From NCBI GenBank assembly GCA_014529385.2, contig CM043944.1, positions 91,939,914-92,003,913 of the forward strand: a stretch of DNA of 64,000 nt, read 5' to 3'. Each line of letters starts with the position of its first letter. Within the stretch, counting starts at the first letter, position 1. This DNA is from Adiantum capillus-veneris. Lineage: Eukaryota; Streptophyta; Polypodiopsida; Polypodiales; Pteridaceae. The position numbers and the translations under genes are program-made. The notes below the pieces were generated by a model. The model was not told the DNA's origin and ran no database searches. It saw nothing but the letters and a program-made list of their open reading frames with translations. Positions 45,866 to 56,696 of the stretch are shown in pieces.

Positions 45866-46519
45866 TGTGATAGGTTTTAGGGTTAGGGTTTTTGTGTCGA
45901 GATCGTAGCCGCAACCGAACATTGTGTTCGTTTGGCCAGTCACACACTCTCTCTCAAGAAAGGTGGTCCATGCCAATCTCTTTGTCAAAGCCAGAACCCT
46001 CTATGTTACGCAATGATTATCTCTGTAGTTTCCTACGACGTTAAAATTCTCTTCTCTTCTTCTTCTAAACTTGAATTTTTGAATCTCTCTACTTCACCTA
46101 CATATTTTCTCTCTCTAAAAACAGAGACTTTATCTCCCTCAATCAATTTCATGAATCTATCGAACCCCAATCAGCTGATATTTTTATGAATAAAAAATTG
46201 GTGCCCCTAAATCTGGGAGTAGTTTTGCTTTTGTTGGGACGATTTTTTAAAAAGAGGGAGAAGGGGTCAAATTCTGGGTGCCTTGCTTTTATGGCACTCC
46301 TTATTCTTGCAGCCCCTAAGTGGTTATAAAAGCACCACACCCCCCTTCACTTGCACATACACAAATCGTTTACAGATTGCCGCCGCGTGATTGCACGAGC
46401 ACCAATTCTCAGATTTCAGCCCGCCCTCCAACTCCTTGTATGAGAAGAGTTCTTTTGATAAAGAAATACTTGAACGGGAGCATTGACAATGGAAGTTCAA
46501 GGCCATCAACTGTGTATAG
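45866..46519 (+). repeat. Element F 3' LTR (truncated)
   Basis: Starts TGTGATAGGTTTTAGGG after the polypurine tract and parallels the 5' LTR block by block up to TGTATAG. It carries a telomere-like TTTTAGGGTTAGGGTTTTT near 45875. Confidence 0.75.
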
Positions 46520-46966
46520 TGTAAGGATTCTAGTTATTAATCCTTAATTAAGTACTTAAACTCATGATTAAGACTTAAGAAACTTGAACTTGACTTAGAG
46601 ATAAGACTCAAAAGACTCTGTTCTGTGTTTGATTGATGAATGAATGAATGCTTAAACTGTTACAAGAGGTCTCTTATATAAAAACTGAAGAGACACGATG
46701 AAAAGACATGACCATAGGTCAAGGGACATGACTCTAGGCCAATAGTTGTGTCCTGCTGTAGAGTCGTGACCCTTCGGCATAAAGGTGCAGCCATTCGTTG
46801 AAGAGGCATGGCTATTCGCCGAACAGGTGCGACTCTTGAGCGAAGGGATGCATCCTTTGGAGAATCGGGGGTCTCGGATCTGGTGCGTCTTCGTATCTGC
46901 AAAAGAATCTAGTGACGAAGGTATTACAAGACAAATATATTTTTGGGTGATGACCTCACTCTAACA
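46520..46966. mobile_element. Possible solo LTR
   Basis: A 447-bp block starting TGTAAGGATTC and ending CTCTAACA (TG...CA) separates the end of the F LTR from the LINE. Flanks are TATAG and TAGGT, not a convincing 5-bp duplication. The call rests on termini and context only. Confidence 0.3.
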
Positions 46967-46971
46967 TAGGT

Positions 46972-48537
46972 GATGGATCAATGAAGCTGGATGTAGGTGC
47001 ATGGAATTGTAATGGATCAAGGAAGTTGGATGTAGGCGCATTTGAGGATAGCTTTAATGGAAGAGACATTATTTTTTACTCAGAAACGCATCAGACTCTT
47101 GGCGGCACATTACCTAGAGTGACTGGATACTATTGGGAGACTACTTGTAGGCAGGATGTGAGATAAACGCATAGAGGACTGGGGTCAGGTGTGGCAGTCC
47201 TATTCAGGGAGAAGCTTCAACCCCTCATTCGTATTGTTCGGAGAGACGAGCAGGCCAGATATATGTGGGTTAGATTTGGAGCGGAGACAGGGGGGCCACT
47301 CTACATCGCAATATGCTATTTTGTCCTAGCACATCTCATTATGCATCACCCAGGGGACAATCACCCTACATGATATTGGATGATGACATATGGGAGTTCT
47401 CTAGGGATGAAGATGTCATTCTTTTGGGAGACTTTAATGCCAGGATGGCCCAGTCTCAGACAGCTTTCTACGATACCTTAGAGGAAATGTTGAGAGAATT
47501 GGATGTCAGTGATATGGGATTGGCCAGGTGTTTGCAAGATGAAGAGCACACTGGATATGGGGGATATCTGACAGATTTGGGGACTGCACATGGACTGGCC
47601 ATCTTGAATGGTCTCCGAGGTTTCTAGCGTCGAGTGGGTTCACTTGTTTTCCTCATGGACATGGGGCTAGCGCAGTGGATTATGTTTTGGCTCAGCCCAA
47701 TTTCATACCCTTTATACAAGACTTTACAGTCAGGCCTAGGCCTATTGGGGTAGCAGTAGATCATGCTCTCCTCATGTTTACCATCTCATTCGAGTTCAAC
47801 ACAGCTTGATTGGCACAGAGATCTACGCATACCTGATATACTTTTACTTTGGAGATTGATTCTGTCTACATAGATGGTATCTATAGACTCTTATGCACAT
47901 AGGATTAAGGGAGACCTCTAGGGCAGCTCACTTATATATTGACAGACACTACAAAATGTAGCAGCAGAGGCATACCCACACACTGAACTTGGGCTGCGAC
48001 GACGTTCTGGGAGCATACCCCATAATAGTTGGTATGATGAGGAGTGCAGAGAGACCTGAGCCCGACTTCATAGGGAAATACTTCTAGGAGTCATTACTCA
48101 CAGGTAGTCACGGATTGCTTCTCAGCGCTGGCACGATGGAAGAAGAGGTCGTTTCTAGCTCGACTAGAGCATGATTTATATGAGTTTTTTTTTTATAGCC
48201 AGGATTCTGGCGAGGCATGGCGACTCTTCCATGAGCACTCTCCCCCACCAATCATCACTTCTACGAAGGTATGTATCATCCCTCTACATAGTCTCGGGGC
48301 AGCCACCTCTTCCAGATTCACCAGAGCCATGCCCACACACGTGCTTTCTTTACCGCCGAGATGGTAAAGGAAGCCATTGACAAGATGAAGACCAGGAGAG
48401 CATTATGATCATGATGGCCTGGTAGTAGAGCATTTTATACATGCCAGAGATCTGCTTGCAGAGCTTCTAGCAGTGATGTTCAATCGTGCCATGTGTGAGG
48501 GCCTACCTGATACCTGGAGTTTGTTCACTATCGTACA
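46972..48537 (+). pseudogene. LINE (non-LTR retrotransposon) endonuclease region, truncated
   Basis: The plus strand encodes an apurinic-type endonuclease domain that nicks target DNA: VGAWNCNGSRK (about 46990-47022), SETHQT, SGVAVLFREKL (47188-47220), VILLGDFNARMAQSQ (47414-47458), and in another frame an FPHGHGASAVDYVLAQPNF trace (47651-47707). The linker (FLARLEHDLYE, then AVMFNRAMCEGLPDTWS near 48471-48521) leads to the reverse transcriptase start, where the element is cut by the next LTR. There is a stop at 47164 and several frameshifts. Confidence 0.8.
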
Positions 48538-50852
48538 TGCAACAGACTTGGGCACCCAAGTCGGAAATCTATCACAACACATGAGAGAAACACTTAAAAA
48601 TACTTCACACTTTAATCACAGTTCAATCGAGTTGACACGGCCTGGCGTAGTTCCGTGCCTAGAGAGATTGGCCCCAAAGATTGGTGCCCCTTTCGGTATT
48701 TATTTTTATATTAATGCTTGAGCAAAGTTACAATGCCCGCGGGTCTCCTCTACTCTGAAGCTCATCAGCAAATCCGAGCCAGAGAGTGGCCCTGGGTTCA
48801 ATTTAAAGGCCCTGAGGGCTCTCAAAAGCAGTTACATGAAAATCTTCAAACTCAAAGCACTTGAGCCAAAAAGCTGCCAGCACTATTTGTGGAAATTCCG
48901 TAGAGTCCCGTAAAACGTGGAGATCCGTACGGCCTGTCACGTCATCAGCACAAAACGTGGAGCATTCGTATAGCTGCCACGTCATCAGCCTTATGAGATT
49001 TCTTTCTTTACTTTTTAAGTGTCCCTAGGGCCCCATGGTGAAACCGGCCCGTGGGGCGGTAGGCTTTGGCTTTCACCCGAAATTCTTCATTTTAGACACA
49101 CACACAAAGCATTTTGCAAAAGAAACCTGCGACGGGAATTAACACTTGAACACACACACAGCTCGGAAGCTAGAATGCCTTGAGCAGACGCCGACAATCC
49201 TTAGGCCCCAAAATTGGCGCCCCTTTCGGTATTTCTTTATACTTTGAGAGGGTAAATTTACAAAGTAGAGTCGTGGGAATCCTTTGTCTATATCCAACTA
49301 GATACCACTTGATTTGGCCAAATTTCGGCAGCATAATAGCCCCAAAACTTGCGCGAAACCAATTCCCTGCTGGAACTCACTTCCACTCGCACAAACCCTC
49401 TGATTCCTGCCCAAAAACAGTAAAGTCAGCACGCTGTATTTACTGGTTTTTGCCCTGTTTTCAGCCCCAAACAGTCCCTTAACTGTCCTCTGCCAGTGGG
49501 GCACTACTCCCAATGGTTCTGGCATCAGTATGGCTGAAAAACAGTCAATTTACAGCGCATACACAGTGCTGAAAACGCACCTGTACGGTGAGGTTATGAC
49601 CCTCACCGGTGCCTGCTTTGGAGTAACAGTTAGCTACCCCTGTTCCTGCTCAAGGAGGCTCTTGCCTCAGCACAAAAGCATGAAACCACATAGCTATACA
49701 TCAGTCAAATGAAGAGCCCTCTTGTAGGGCATCACATAACTGCACGTAGGGGAGAGAGAGAGCAGTGTGTAGTGTGTAGGTCATCACTCCTAGCACCACA
49801 CTGTACATAGAGAGGGAAAAAAAGCACTCCATAGCTCTTAACCTGTGATGACAGGTTCTCAATGAAGCATCCCCAGCATAAATCGAGCGCCCCCTCTGCT
49901 GCCCTTGACCTGTAATGCATCTGTGAACAACTAGATGCAAAAAGGGGAAGATTTCCATGGTTGCCAAAACCTGCGTATCGCTGAAAACGCAGCAAAACAG
50001 CCTTGTAAACACGCATCTGATGCCTTCCAATGCTGAAATGAGCTCCTTGGTCCTAGGTAAAGTCATGGGAAGCTAAAAAATGGAGAGAAATGGCTGAAAA
50101 TCAGAGTTAATAGCCACCAAAACTGCTCCAGAAAGTCAGTAACGAGTTCTCTTCTCTCAGACTTGGTAAATTGGCCAAAAAGTGCCACTTGGCACTCATA
50201 CATGCAATTTCCCCGCATAGGGCTTCTCGCTTAAAAATCTCTCAACTGGTGCATCAATTGACTTTGCAGCAGAGTAATAAACTGTTCCCTTGTCATTTTG
50301 AAGCTAATGACGTGAACAGATTTCAGGGCCCAAAATAGCAGTTCCCTAATTTTTAGGAGATGCTTCCGTTGGGCTCCCACTAGTCATCTGACCATCTATC
50401 CTCATTGGGACCGCATCGAAACGTGCAATGTGGCCCAACTGTCGGATACTTTCTGTTGGTGATCCCACCTTGACTTTATGCCTTTATTGAGTTCACTTCC
50501 TAGTATCCACCAACTTGCTAAGTGCGGCGGGGGTACCTACTTGATCTTGAACTGAGCCTAGACATCCTTTTACTTTACGAGTTCCAATGCCGACCAACTT
50601 CCCGTCTGCGGGTGAAACTACCGTTCACATTGGCCATACAATGTCCGACCATTTGCAACTTCAAAAAGAGGGTCTCAAAAATTAATAAAAAATCATTGGA
50701 AAGAAACCAACAACTAAGGTTAGCAGTTGCCATGTCCTCGTGACATACCAGTTGCCACGTCCTCGTGACACATGGAATGGGACCCTATAAGTTGAACAAC
50801 TTATAACTTTAGGTCTTGTTGGTTGGACATGCCACGTCATAATTTGGTGACA
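48538..50852 (-). repeat. Probable gypsy 3' LTR (family of element E)
   Basis: The left edge TGCAACAGACTTGGGCACCC resembles the LTR edge of element E at 63965 (TGTAACATACTTGGACAC). The right edge ends GGTGACA, next to a polypurine tract with six G on the minus strand (50853-50869). The interior carries a doubled motif CCCCTTTCGGTATTT (48689 and 49223) in similar context, so a second LTR fragment may be included. Length and unity are uncertain. Confidence 0.5.
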
Positions 50853-50869
50853 TACCCCCCTCTTGAAAG

Positions 50870-51429
50870 AATTGTAATCACCCTCGATCACTCCTGCAAA
50901 AACGGACAGAAGCCGTAAACCAGTTCAGTAGACACCGACTCTAAGTACCGACGCACTAGATGACTCAAATCTAGCACTTGCCCAAAGACGACGCAGTCAA
51001 TGCACATTCATAATCTCATTCAAATCAAATCAGAGAAAAATCAATGTGGCAACGTATTTAGTAATTGCAACTGGATGCACACCGGACCTCAGAGATGTCA
51101 GATTAACTAATTCTTATTGCGATCATGTCTATAGAATCTCAAGACCAAAATGCTGCAGTCATTTCGCCTTTCAATCCTGCACTCAAACAAAATCACATGA
51201 GAGAGTACACATCAATTAGATTCAATTTCGGGAATTCCCAGTTTCAAGTTCCTTAGTCATAAAGTCATACAGCAGAATACTGTCAGCAATAGTATCCTTG
51301 AAATCCAAAGGGAAATCAGTTACTTTATTCCATCTAGGTAATCTGTGACGAAGGAGCAGACTAACTCCCCTCTTGTGCAGTCCCATCTGCACCAGATTCA
51401 ACCTTGCTGATTTGCAGGATCTCTCGAAA
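50870..51429 (-). other. 3' untranslated region of the gypsy tail
   Basis: Between the chromodomain end and the polypurine tract. Part (51241-51429) is repeated at 52930-53110. Confidence 0.5.
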
Positions 51430-52880
51430 TAGACGCAGCTAAACCGAAAGCCTCAAGGTAAAGTTCCAATATGAGAGGAGTATTTGCTAGGTGCTCCTCC
51501 TCCATCCACTTTGCATCCTAGTTCTTGAATTTCACTACGAACCGCCGAATCACTTTACCTTTCACTTTCCTTTCTTTGTGAGCCAGTATCTGTTCTAGAA
51601 CGAGTATCTCCTCACTCTCTTCCACTTTAGGTTGCTCATCAGGCTCCCTGTCAGTTGGCACCTCACCCTTAAAAGGTTTCAATAGACTCACATGAAAAGC
51701 ATTGTGAATCTTCCAAGTGTTTGGCAACTTGAGTCTGAAGGATACATCATTTATCTTTGCTTGAATATGAAAAGGGCCATAATACCTCATGTTGAGCTTC
51801 GGAAAAAGGCGCTCTTTCTCTTTCGTTTCCTTAGGCGTGTCTTCTCAAAGCGTAAGAGCACCCAATCATCTTCCTTCAACTTCAAGTCTCGTCCATGTTT
51901 ATCTGCTGCCTTCTTATGCCATGCTTGAGACTTCTCTAGAGCCTTGTGAACCTTTGCAAAATTAGTTTCCAAATCCCTCGTGTACTGATCCGCTTCAAAA
52001 ATCTTGTCTTTGGTGCTTAGAAATGGAGGACCTTCTTAGCACCTTGGATTACCTCAAATGGCACCTTCCCTGTCGAAGAGTGAACCGTGTTGTTTTAGGC
52101 AAATTCCACCAAAGACAAGTACTTTTCCCATTGATTCTTTTGATCCAAAATGTAAGACTTCAATAAATCCAAAACCACTGAATTTGCTATCTCAGATTGC
52201 CCATCTGTCTGTGGATGGAATGAGGATGAGAACTGCAACCACGTGCCAATGTTCTCCTAAATTGCCCTCCAAAACAAACTCGTGAATCGGGGATCTGTGT
52301 CCGAGATTATTGACTTAGGCATGCAATGTAACCGAAAAATTTGTGAAATAAACAGTTTCGCCAAAGGGTCGGGCTTAACCGTCTTCTTTACCGGAATAAA
52401 GTGAGCTTGCTTGCTAAATTTGTCAATGACTGTCCAAATGCCATCGTGCCCACTTTGGGTCTCGGGAAGATAAAAAATGAAATCCATAGCAATCTTTCCC
52501 AGGTGTGGGAGGGAATGGGTAAAGGTTGTAGAAGTCATGGTGCCTTATGCCTGTCAAACTTGGCCTTTTGACATACTAAGCAACCGCGCACAAAGTCGTC
52601 CATATCCTTTTTGAGCCTCGGTTAGTAGAAGTAACGCTCAACACCCTTCAAGGTGGTATCTATGCCGTGGTGGCCTGAAAAAGGTGGATAATGGCATTCT
52701 GTCAAAACCTTTTCCCTCAACGACAGTGTAATACAACATCGTTTTACGCATCAAATAGCCATTCCATATAGAATAGCTTGTAATCATTTCCCCGCTCCGT
52801 ATTTGGCTAAAGATGTCTCCAAAGTCGAGATCTATGGCGTACTGATCTACCATATCCTCAAAGCTTCGATGATGGATCGC
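51430..52880 (-). pseudogene. Gypsy integrase-chromodomain tail, copy 1
   Basis: The order on the minus strand is: an integrase zinc/linker trace (52638-52853), core AMDFIFYLPETQSGHDG with SDTDPRFTSLFW (52257-52487), a TDGQSEIANS trace near 52185-52215, then FEKTRLRKRKRK and MRYYGPFHIQAKINDVSFRL, FHVSLLKPFKGEVP and the chromodomain RRFVVKFKN (51525-51551). Several stops and frameshifts. The second core Asp reads SDTDPRF. Confidence 0.82.
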
Positions 52881-53109
52881 GAATAGCCAGAACCAAGGGC
52901 TTCCGTAGTATCATAATCAGGAATTCCATTCCATGAAGTCATACAGCAGAATACTGTCAGCTTTCAGTATCCCTGAAGCTCAAAAAGACATCAGTGACTC
53001 TAGTATCTAAATCAAGGCATCTGTTGACAAAGGAGCGGAGTGACTCCCCTCTTGTGCATCCCACTGCACCATATCTCCGGCCAAGCTGAATTTTTGGGTT
53101 CCATTTGGA

Positions 53110-54440
53110 GTAGACTATGCTAAACCAAAAGCATCGAGGTAAAGTTTCACAATCTGAGGAGTATCTGCTAGGTCCTCCTCCATCCACTTCGCATCCAATG
53201 TAGGATAGTTCTTGAACTTAACCAAGAACCGCCTTCGGACTTTACCTTTATTCTTCGTATCCTTATGTGCCAAAATCTGTTCAGGAACAAGGATCTCCTC
53301 GTTTTCTTCCACTTCAGGTTGCTCATTAGGCTCCCCATCATCAGGCACATCACCCTTAAAAGGTTTCAAGAGACTCAATGAAATGCATTGTGAATCCTCC
53401 AAGTATCTGGCAGTTTCAATCGGAAGGAGACATCATTTATCTTTTCAGTGATCTGGAAAGGTCCGTAGTATCGCATACTAAGCTTTGGAAAAAGCCTCTC
53501 CTTTCCCTTTTTCTTTCTCAGGCGCGCCTTCTCAAAATGTAAGAGCACCCAATCATTCTCCTTCAATTTCAAGTCGTGACGATGGCGATCCGCTGCCTTT
53601 TTGTGTCGTTCTTCAGACTTCTGCAAAGTCTCCCGAACCTTGGCAAAAGCCGTATCTAAGTCTCGTGTATATTCATCCGCTTCAAAAATCTTATCTTTCG
53701 TGCTTAGGAAGGGTGGAACCTTCGAAGCACCTTCAACAATCTCAAATGGCGCCTTCCCCTTCGAAGAGTGTATCAAATTCCACCAAAGGTAGGTACTTTT
53801 TCCATTGAGTCTTCTGATCTGAGATATAAGACTTCAATAAATCTAGAACCATTGAATTTGCAATCTCAGATTTCCCATCAGTCTGCACGTGGAACGATGA
53901 CGAGAAGTGCAACCGCGTGCCAATGTTCTCCCAAATTGCCTTCCAAAACAAACTCGTAAATCTGGGGTCTCTGTCGGAGACAATCGTCTCAGGCATGCCA
54001 TGTAATCTGAAGATCTGGGCCACAAACAGTCTCGCTAAGTGATGCGGCTTAACTGTTTTCTTCACTGGAATGAAATGAGCTTGTTTGCTAAATCTGTCAA
54101 TAACAGTCCAGATACCATCGTGACCACTCTGTGTTCTCGGGAGATAAAAAATGAAATCCATTGCAATACTTTCCTAGGTGCGGGTGGGTATGGGTAAAGG
54201 CTGTAACAATCCCTGTGCCTTATGCCTGTCAAACATGACCTTCTGGCATACTAAGCAATTGCGCACAAACTCTTCCACATCCTTTTTGAGTCTCGGCCTT
54301 ATGCCTGTCAAACTTGACCTTCTGGCATACTAAGCAATTGCGCACAAACTCTTCCACATCCTTTTTGACTCTCTCTACCCCTTTCATGGTGGTAGCAATG
54401 CCGCGGTGACCCGTAAAAGGTGGATAGTGGCATTCAGTCA
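53110..54440 (-). pseudogene. Gypsy integrase-chromodomain tail, copy 2
   Basis: Better preserved than copy 1. Integrase zinc region (HYPPFTGHRGIATTMKG, EFVRNCLVCQKVKFDR), core MDFIFYLPRTQSGHDG, SDRDPRFTSLFW and TDGKSEIANSM keep D, D and E. Then KAPFEIVEG, MRYYGPFQITEKINDVSF and the chromodomain RRFLVKFKNYPTLDAKWMEE. Frameshifts near 53400 and 53760 break it. Homology ends near 54440 just before the hAT-like terminus. Confidence 0.87.
54220..54377. repeat. 79-bp tandem duplication in integrase zinc region
   Basis: TTATGCCTGTCAAACNTGAC and the following ~60 bases occur at 54220 and 54299, nearly identical. The duplication repeats the Cys-x2-Cys part of the integrase zinc finger. Confidence 0.93.
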
Positions 54441-54456
54441 TAACCATAGTTTTTTC

Positions 54457-55172
54457 CAGGCGCGTCCGATTGCCCAATCGGGCTTCCTCACGCGTGCGCG
54501 CATGGTTGCCGCATGGTTCAGTTTTTCGGACGCGAGCAGGGGATTTTTGACGCGCTGGCAAAAAAACCCCCGATTCGTCAAATGTGGCCCAAAACGCCTC
54601 TGCGCGAATTGTGAAAAACCTGCAGCCATCCCGTTTGTGCAGAGAGAGCCCCCATCAAAGCTTGAGAGCCGAGAGGACTCAAGACCGCGAGCCGGGAGCC
54701 CTACCCAGTGCCCACACACTCTCCCGCACGCGGCTGATTCTTCACCTACGCCGTCCGTTACTCGTGAGGCCTCCACTTTGTCAAGGTTTGCAACTTTGTA
54801 GTGTGCACCTTGCAAGTTTGCAGAATCCATATGGGCCGAGTGAAGCGTCCCGAATGGCAGTATGTAGAACAATTGAAGCCTCAAAAGAAAGGGCAATTTA
54901 CATGTAAATGCAAGTATTGTGGGCATACTTGGGACGGCGGTCCCTCTCGTATTCGTGCACATTTATTGTCCCTCTCTGGCTATGGTGTAGGCCCATGTGG
55001 ACTGGTGCCAGAGGACGTCAAAGAGGTGGTCACAAGATTGCATGTAGATGTACAGAATGATGGGAAGGACCCAAATGCATTTGTAGATGCCTTGGTGGAT
55101 GATTTGGGAGCTAATGCCTCTGCCTCAGGCTCAATGAGTACACATGCATCAGGGAGTGCTCATGTAAGTGCC
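54457..55172 (+). mobile_element. hAT-like DNA transposon, 5' part
   Basis: A GC-rich segment starting CAGGCGCGTCCGATTG interrupts the gypsy sequence and leads to a BED zinc finger gene. CA(G)-type starts and a BED finger at the transposase N-terminus are typical of hAT elements. The other terminal repeat is not in the window, because element D and a later deletion removed the rest, so the boundary at 54457 is a guess from context. Confidence 0.45.
54831..55172 (+). CDS. BED zinc finger N-terminus of a hAT-type transposase-like protein, interrupted
   Basis: The frame from ATG 54831 (MGRVKRPEWQYVEQLKPQ) shows a BED finger: CKCKYCGHTWDGGPSRIRAH then GYGVGPC, with Cys-x2-Cys and a distal His and Cys. 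An acidic region PEDVKEVVTRL and a Ser/Ala-rich tail (ASASGSMSTHASGSAH) follow. At 55173 element D begins, and the last residues before the stop come from its LTR. BED fingers bind DNA at transposon ends. A domesticated host gene is possible but less likely given the context. Confidence 0.65.
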
Positions 55173-56684
55173 TGTCACAAAAAAAATACGGAAGCGTAAA
55201 CTGACGTTTAATTGCACTTCAAATACTCAAGAGAATTAGAGAGAGCGAGAAAACTTGACACTTCATTGGGGACCAGAAGATGGGTTGGTCCCCCCCCCAT
55301 AAAGAGAATATCTTTATTACTAAGGGAGAATCTTTACAAGCACAGGAACGAGGCATACGCCCGTCCTCTATTCTTTCTTCTGTTCGGTTCTGACTACTGA
55401 CTGAGAAAGTGTTTCCACTTTCTTACTGCTTAGGGGATTTCCCCTCTTCTGTGAGACTGGTTGGAAGCTCTCGAAAAGAGAGTATCTTCCGAAACAGCTC
55501 ATCGGAAGCTCTCACAGAGGAGAGTCCATCTTCCGTTATGTGTTGCCTTCATGCTCATTCATTCATGCATCGAGCACAAAAGAGAAACAAGCAAAATGCA
55601 CACGCACATGCTTGCTGAAATTTTCTGCACATAACCTGAAATTCTTACCTGTGCACACCCCTACGCCGAAACAGAGGTCTTCTTCGCGATGGAATCGCGC
55701 CAAACTTGATGTAGACTTAGGATAAGGAGAGAGAAGAGAATTTCTATGGCTGATCTGCTGAAAACAGCCCTAATCGAGGTGATTAGGGGCTGAAAACAGA
55801 GAATTTCAGCAGCCTCACTCTGCTAAGAGAGCGTCTACGGCAGCTTCTCGCGATGAAACTTCACCAGAAGGTGTCTATGACTGTGAGATCCCTTGTTCTT
55901 GACAATGGGAGCACAAGGCTACCACATATGTTGCAAGGGGCTGCTCTCAAGCTTCAATGGAGGGCTCCACCGCGTAGAGCACGCTCACATTAGGGGGGGT
56001 AGGTGCACTGCCAGCCCTGAAAATGGGGGAGGGGGGGCTCCTAAATAGCCATCAGGGAGAGGGGGCGCTAGGAAGAGAGAGAGGGTGAGAGTGAGAGTGA
56101 GAGAGTTAGTTTGCATTGGTAAGTGTGCCACTTGACACACTTACTTTAAAAACTTAAAAACCATTCAACTTTTGACTTTAAAAACTTCTAGCTCATTAAT
56201 TAAAAATGTGCAACTAACTAACAACTGCTACCAATGATTCTTTTATGAGAACACCAAAGGTCTGCCGGCGCAATGCCGCACGGGCACTGCACCGCCTTTA
56301 CCTGTTCACACTTGTCCGGCCGCCCGCCCGGGCACGGACCGTTAAATTTAATTTCACGAAATTTACCCTAAGGCTTTATTAGCTTTATTAGCCTTAGGGT
56401 CACTGTTCTAAGGACCCCATCTCATTCATGTGCTTGTACTGACGCGCGTATTTTTCTGAGCCTAAAATCTGAGGCTACTGCTTACCCCTTTTTGAAGACC
56501 CGATTTCCCAATCACTAGGGCTTCAGGGTAATTTCTGCTAAGGTCCCTCTGAGGTGTTCTAGCCCGCATTTAGGCTCACTTGAGGCCTTAGAACTGCTAG
56601 GTCTATTCTGGTGTGCACACAACTAATTAGATAATTCTTTTCTCGTAAATAAATTAATTATTTACAAAGTCTGACTTACTTACA
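55173..56684 (-). repeat. Element D 3' LTR (1512 bp)
   Basis: Plus-strand edges are TGTCACAAAAAAAATACGG and GACTTACTTACA (TG...CA). The first 482 bases match 61392-61873. Confidence 0.88.
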
Positions 56685-56696
56685 TCCCTCTTGGTT
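56685..56696 (-). promoter_or_regulatory. Element D polypurine tract
   Basis: Minus-strand AACCAAGAGGGA between the TAG stop of pol and the LTR start TGTAAGTAAG. It primes plus-strand synthesis. Confidence 0.8.

Larger units (their letters stand above)
43768..46519 (+). mobile_element. Non-autonomous gypsy derivative F (zinc knuckle joined to chromodomain)
   Basis: Two related LTRs (about 43768-44878 and 45866-46519) share long blocks such as AATCTCTTTGTCA...AGCCAGAA and GATTGCACGAGCACCAA. The primer site TGGTATCAGAGC is at 44879-44890 and a polypurine tract GATTTTAGAGGGTAG precedes the 3' LTR. The internal part is under 1 kb. The 5' LTR is missing its first ~70-100 bases and contains a SINE; the 3' LTR stops near 46519. 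No target duplication is available. Confidence 0.8.
51241..54440 (-). repeat. Two direct copies of a ~1.5-1.7 kb gypsy 3' segment
   Basis: Segment 51241-52870 and segment 52925-54440 are homologous in the same orientation, from a shared 3' UTR motif (AAGTCATACAGCAGAATACT at 51265 and 52937) up to the integrase zinc region. They differ substantially (roughly 80-85% by eye), so they derive from an old duplication or from two related insertions. Confidence 0.85.

Noticed and set aside
46520-46966. Full LTR retrotransposon around the solo-LTR candidate
   Set aside because: No second LTR, primer site or coding remnant of its own was found, and flanks do not form a 5-bp duplication.
54438-54962. 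174-codon minus-strand frame
   Set aside because: It is the shadow of the GC-rich hAT-like region and BED finger on the opposite strand.
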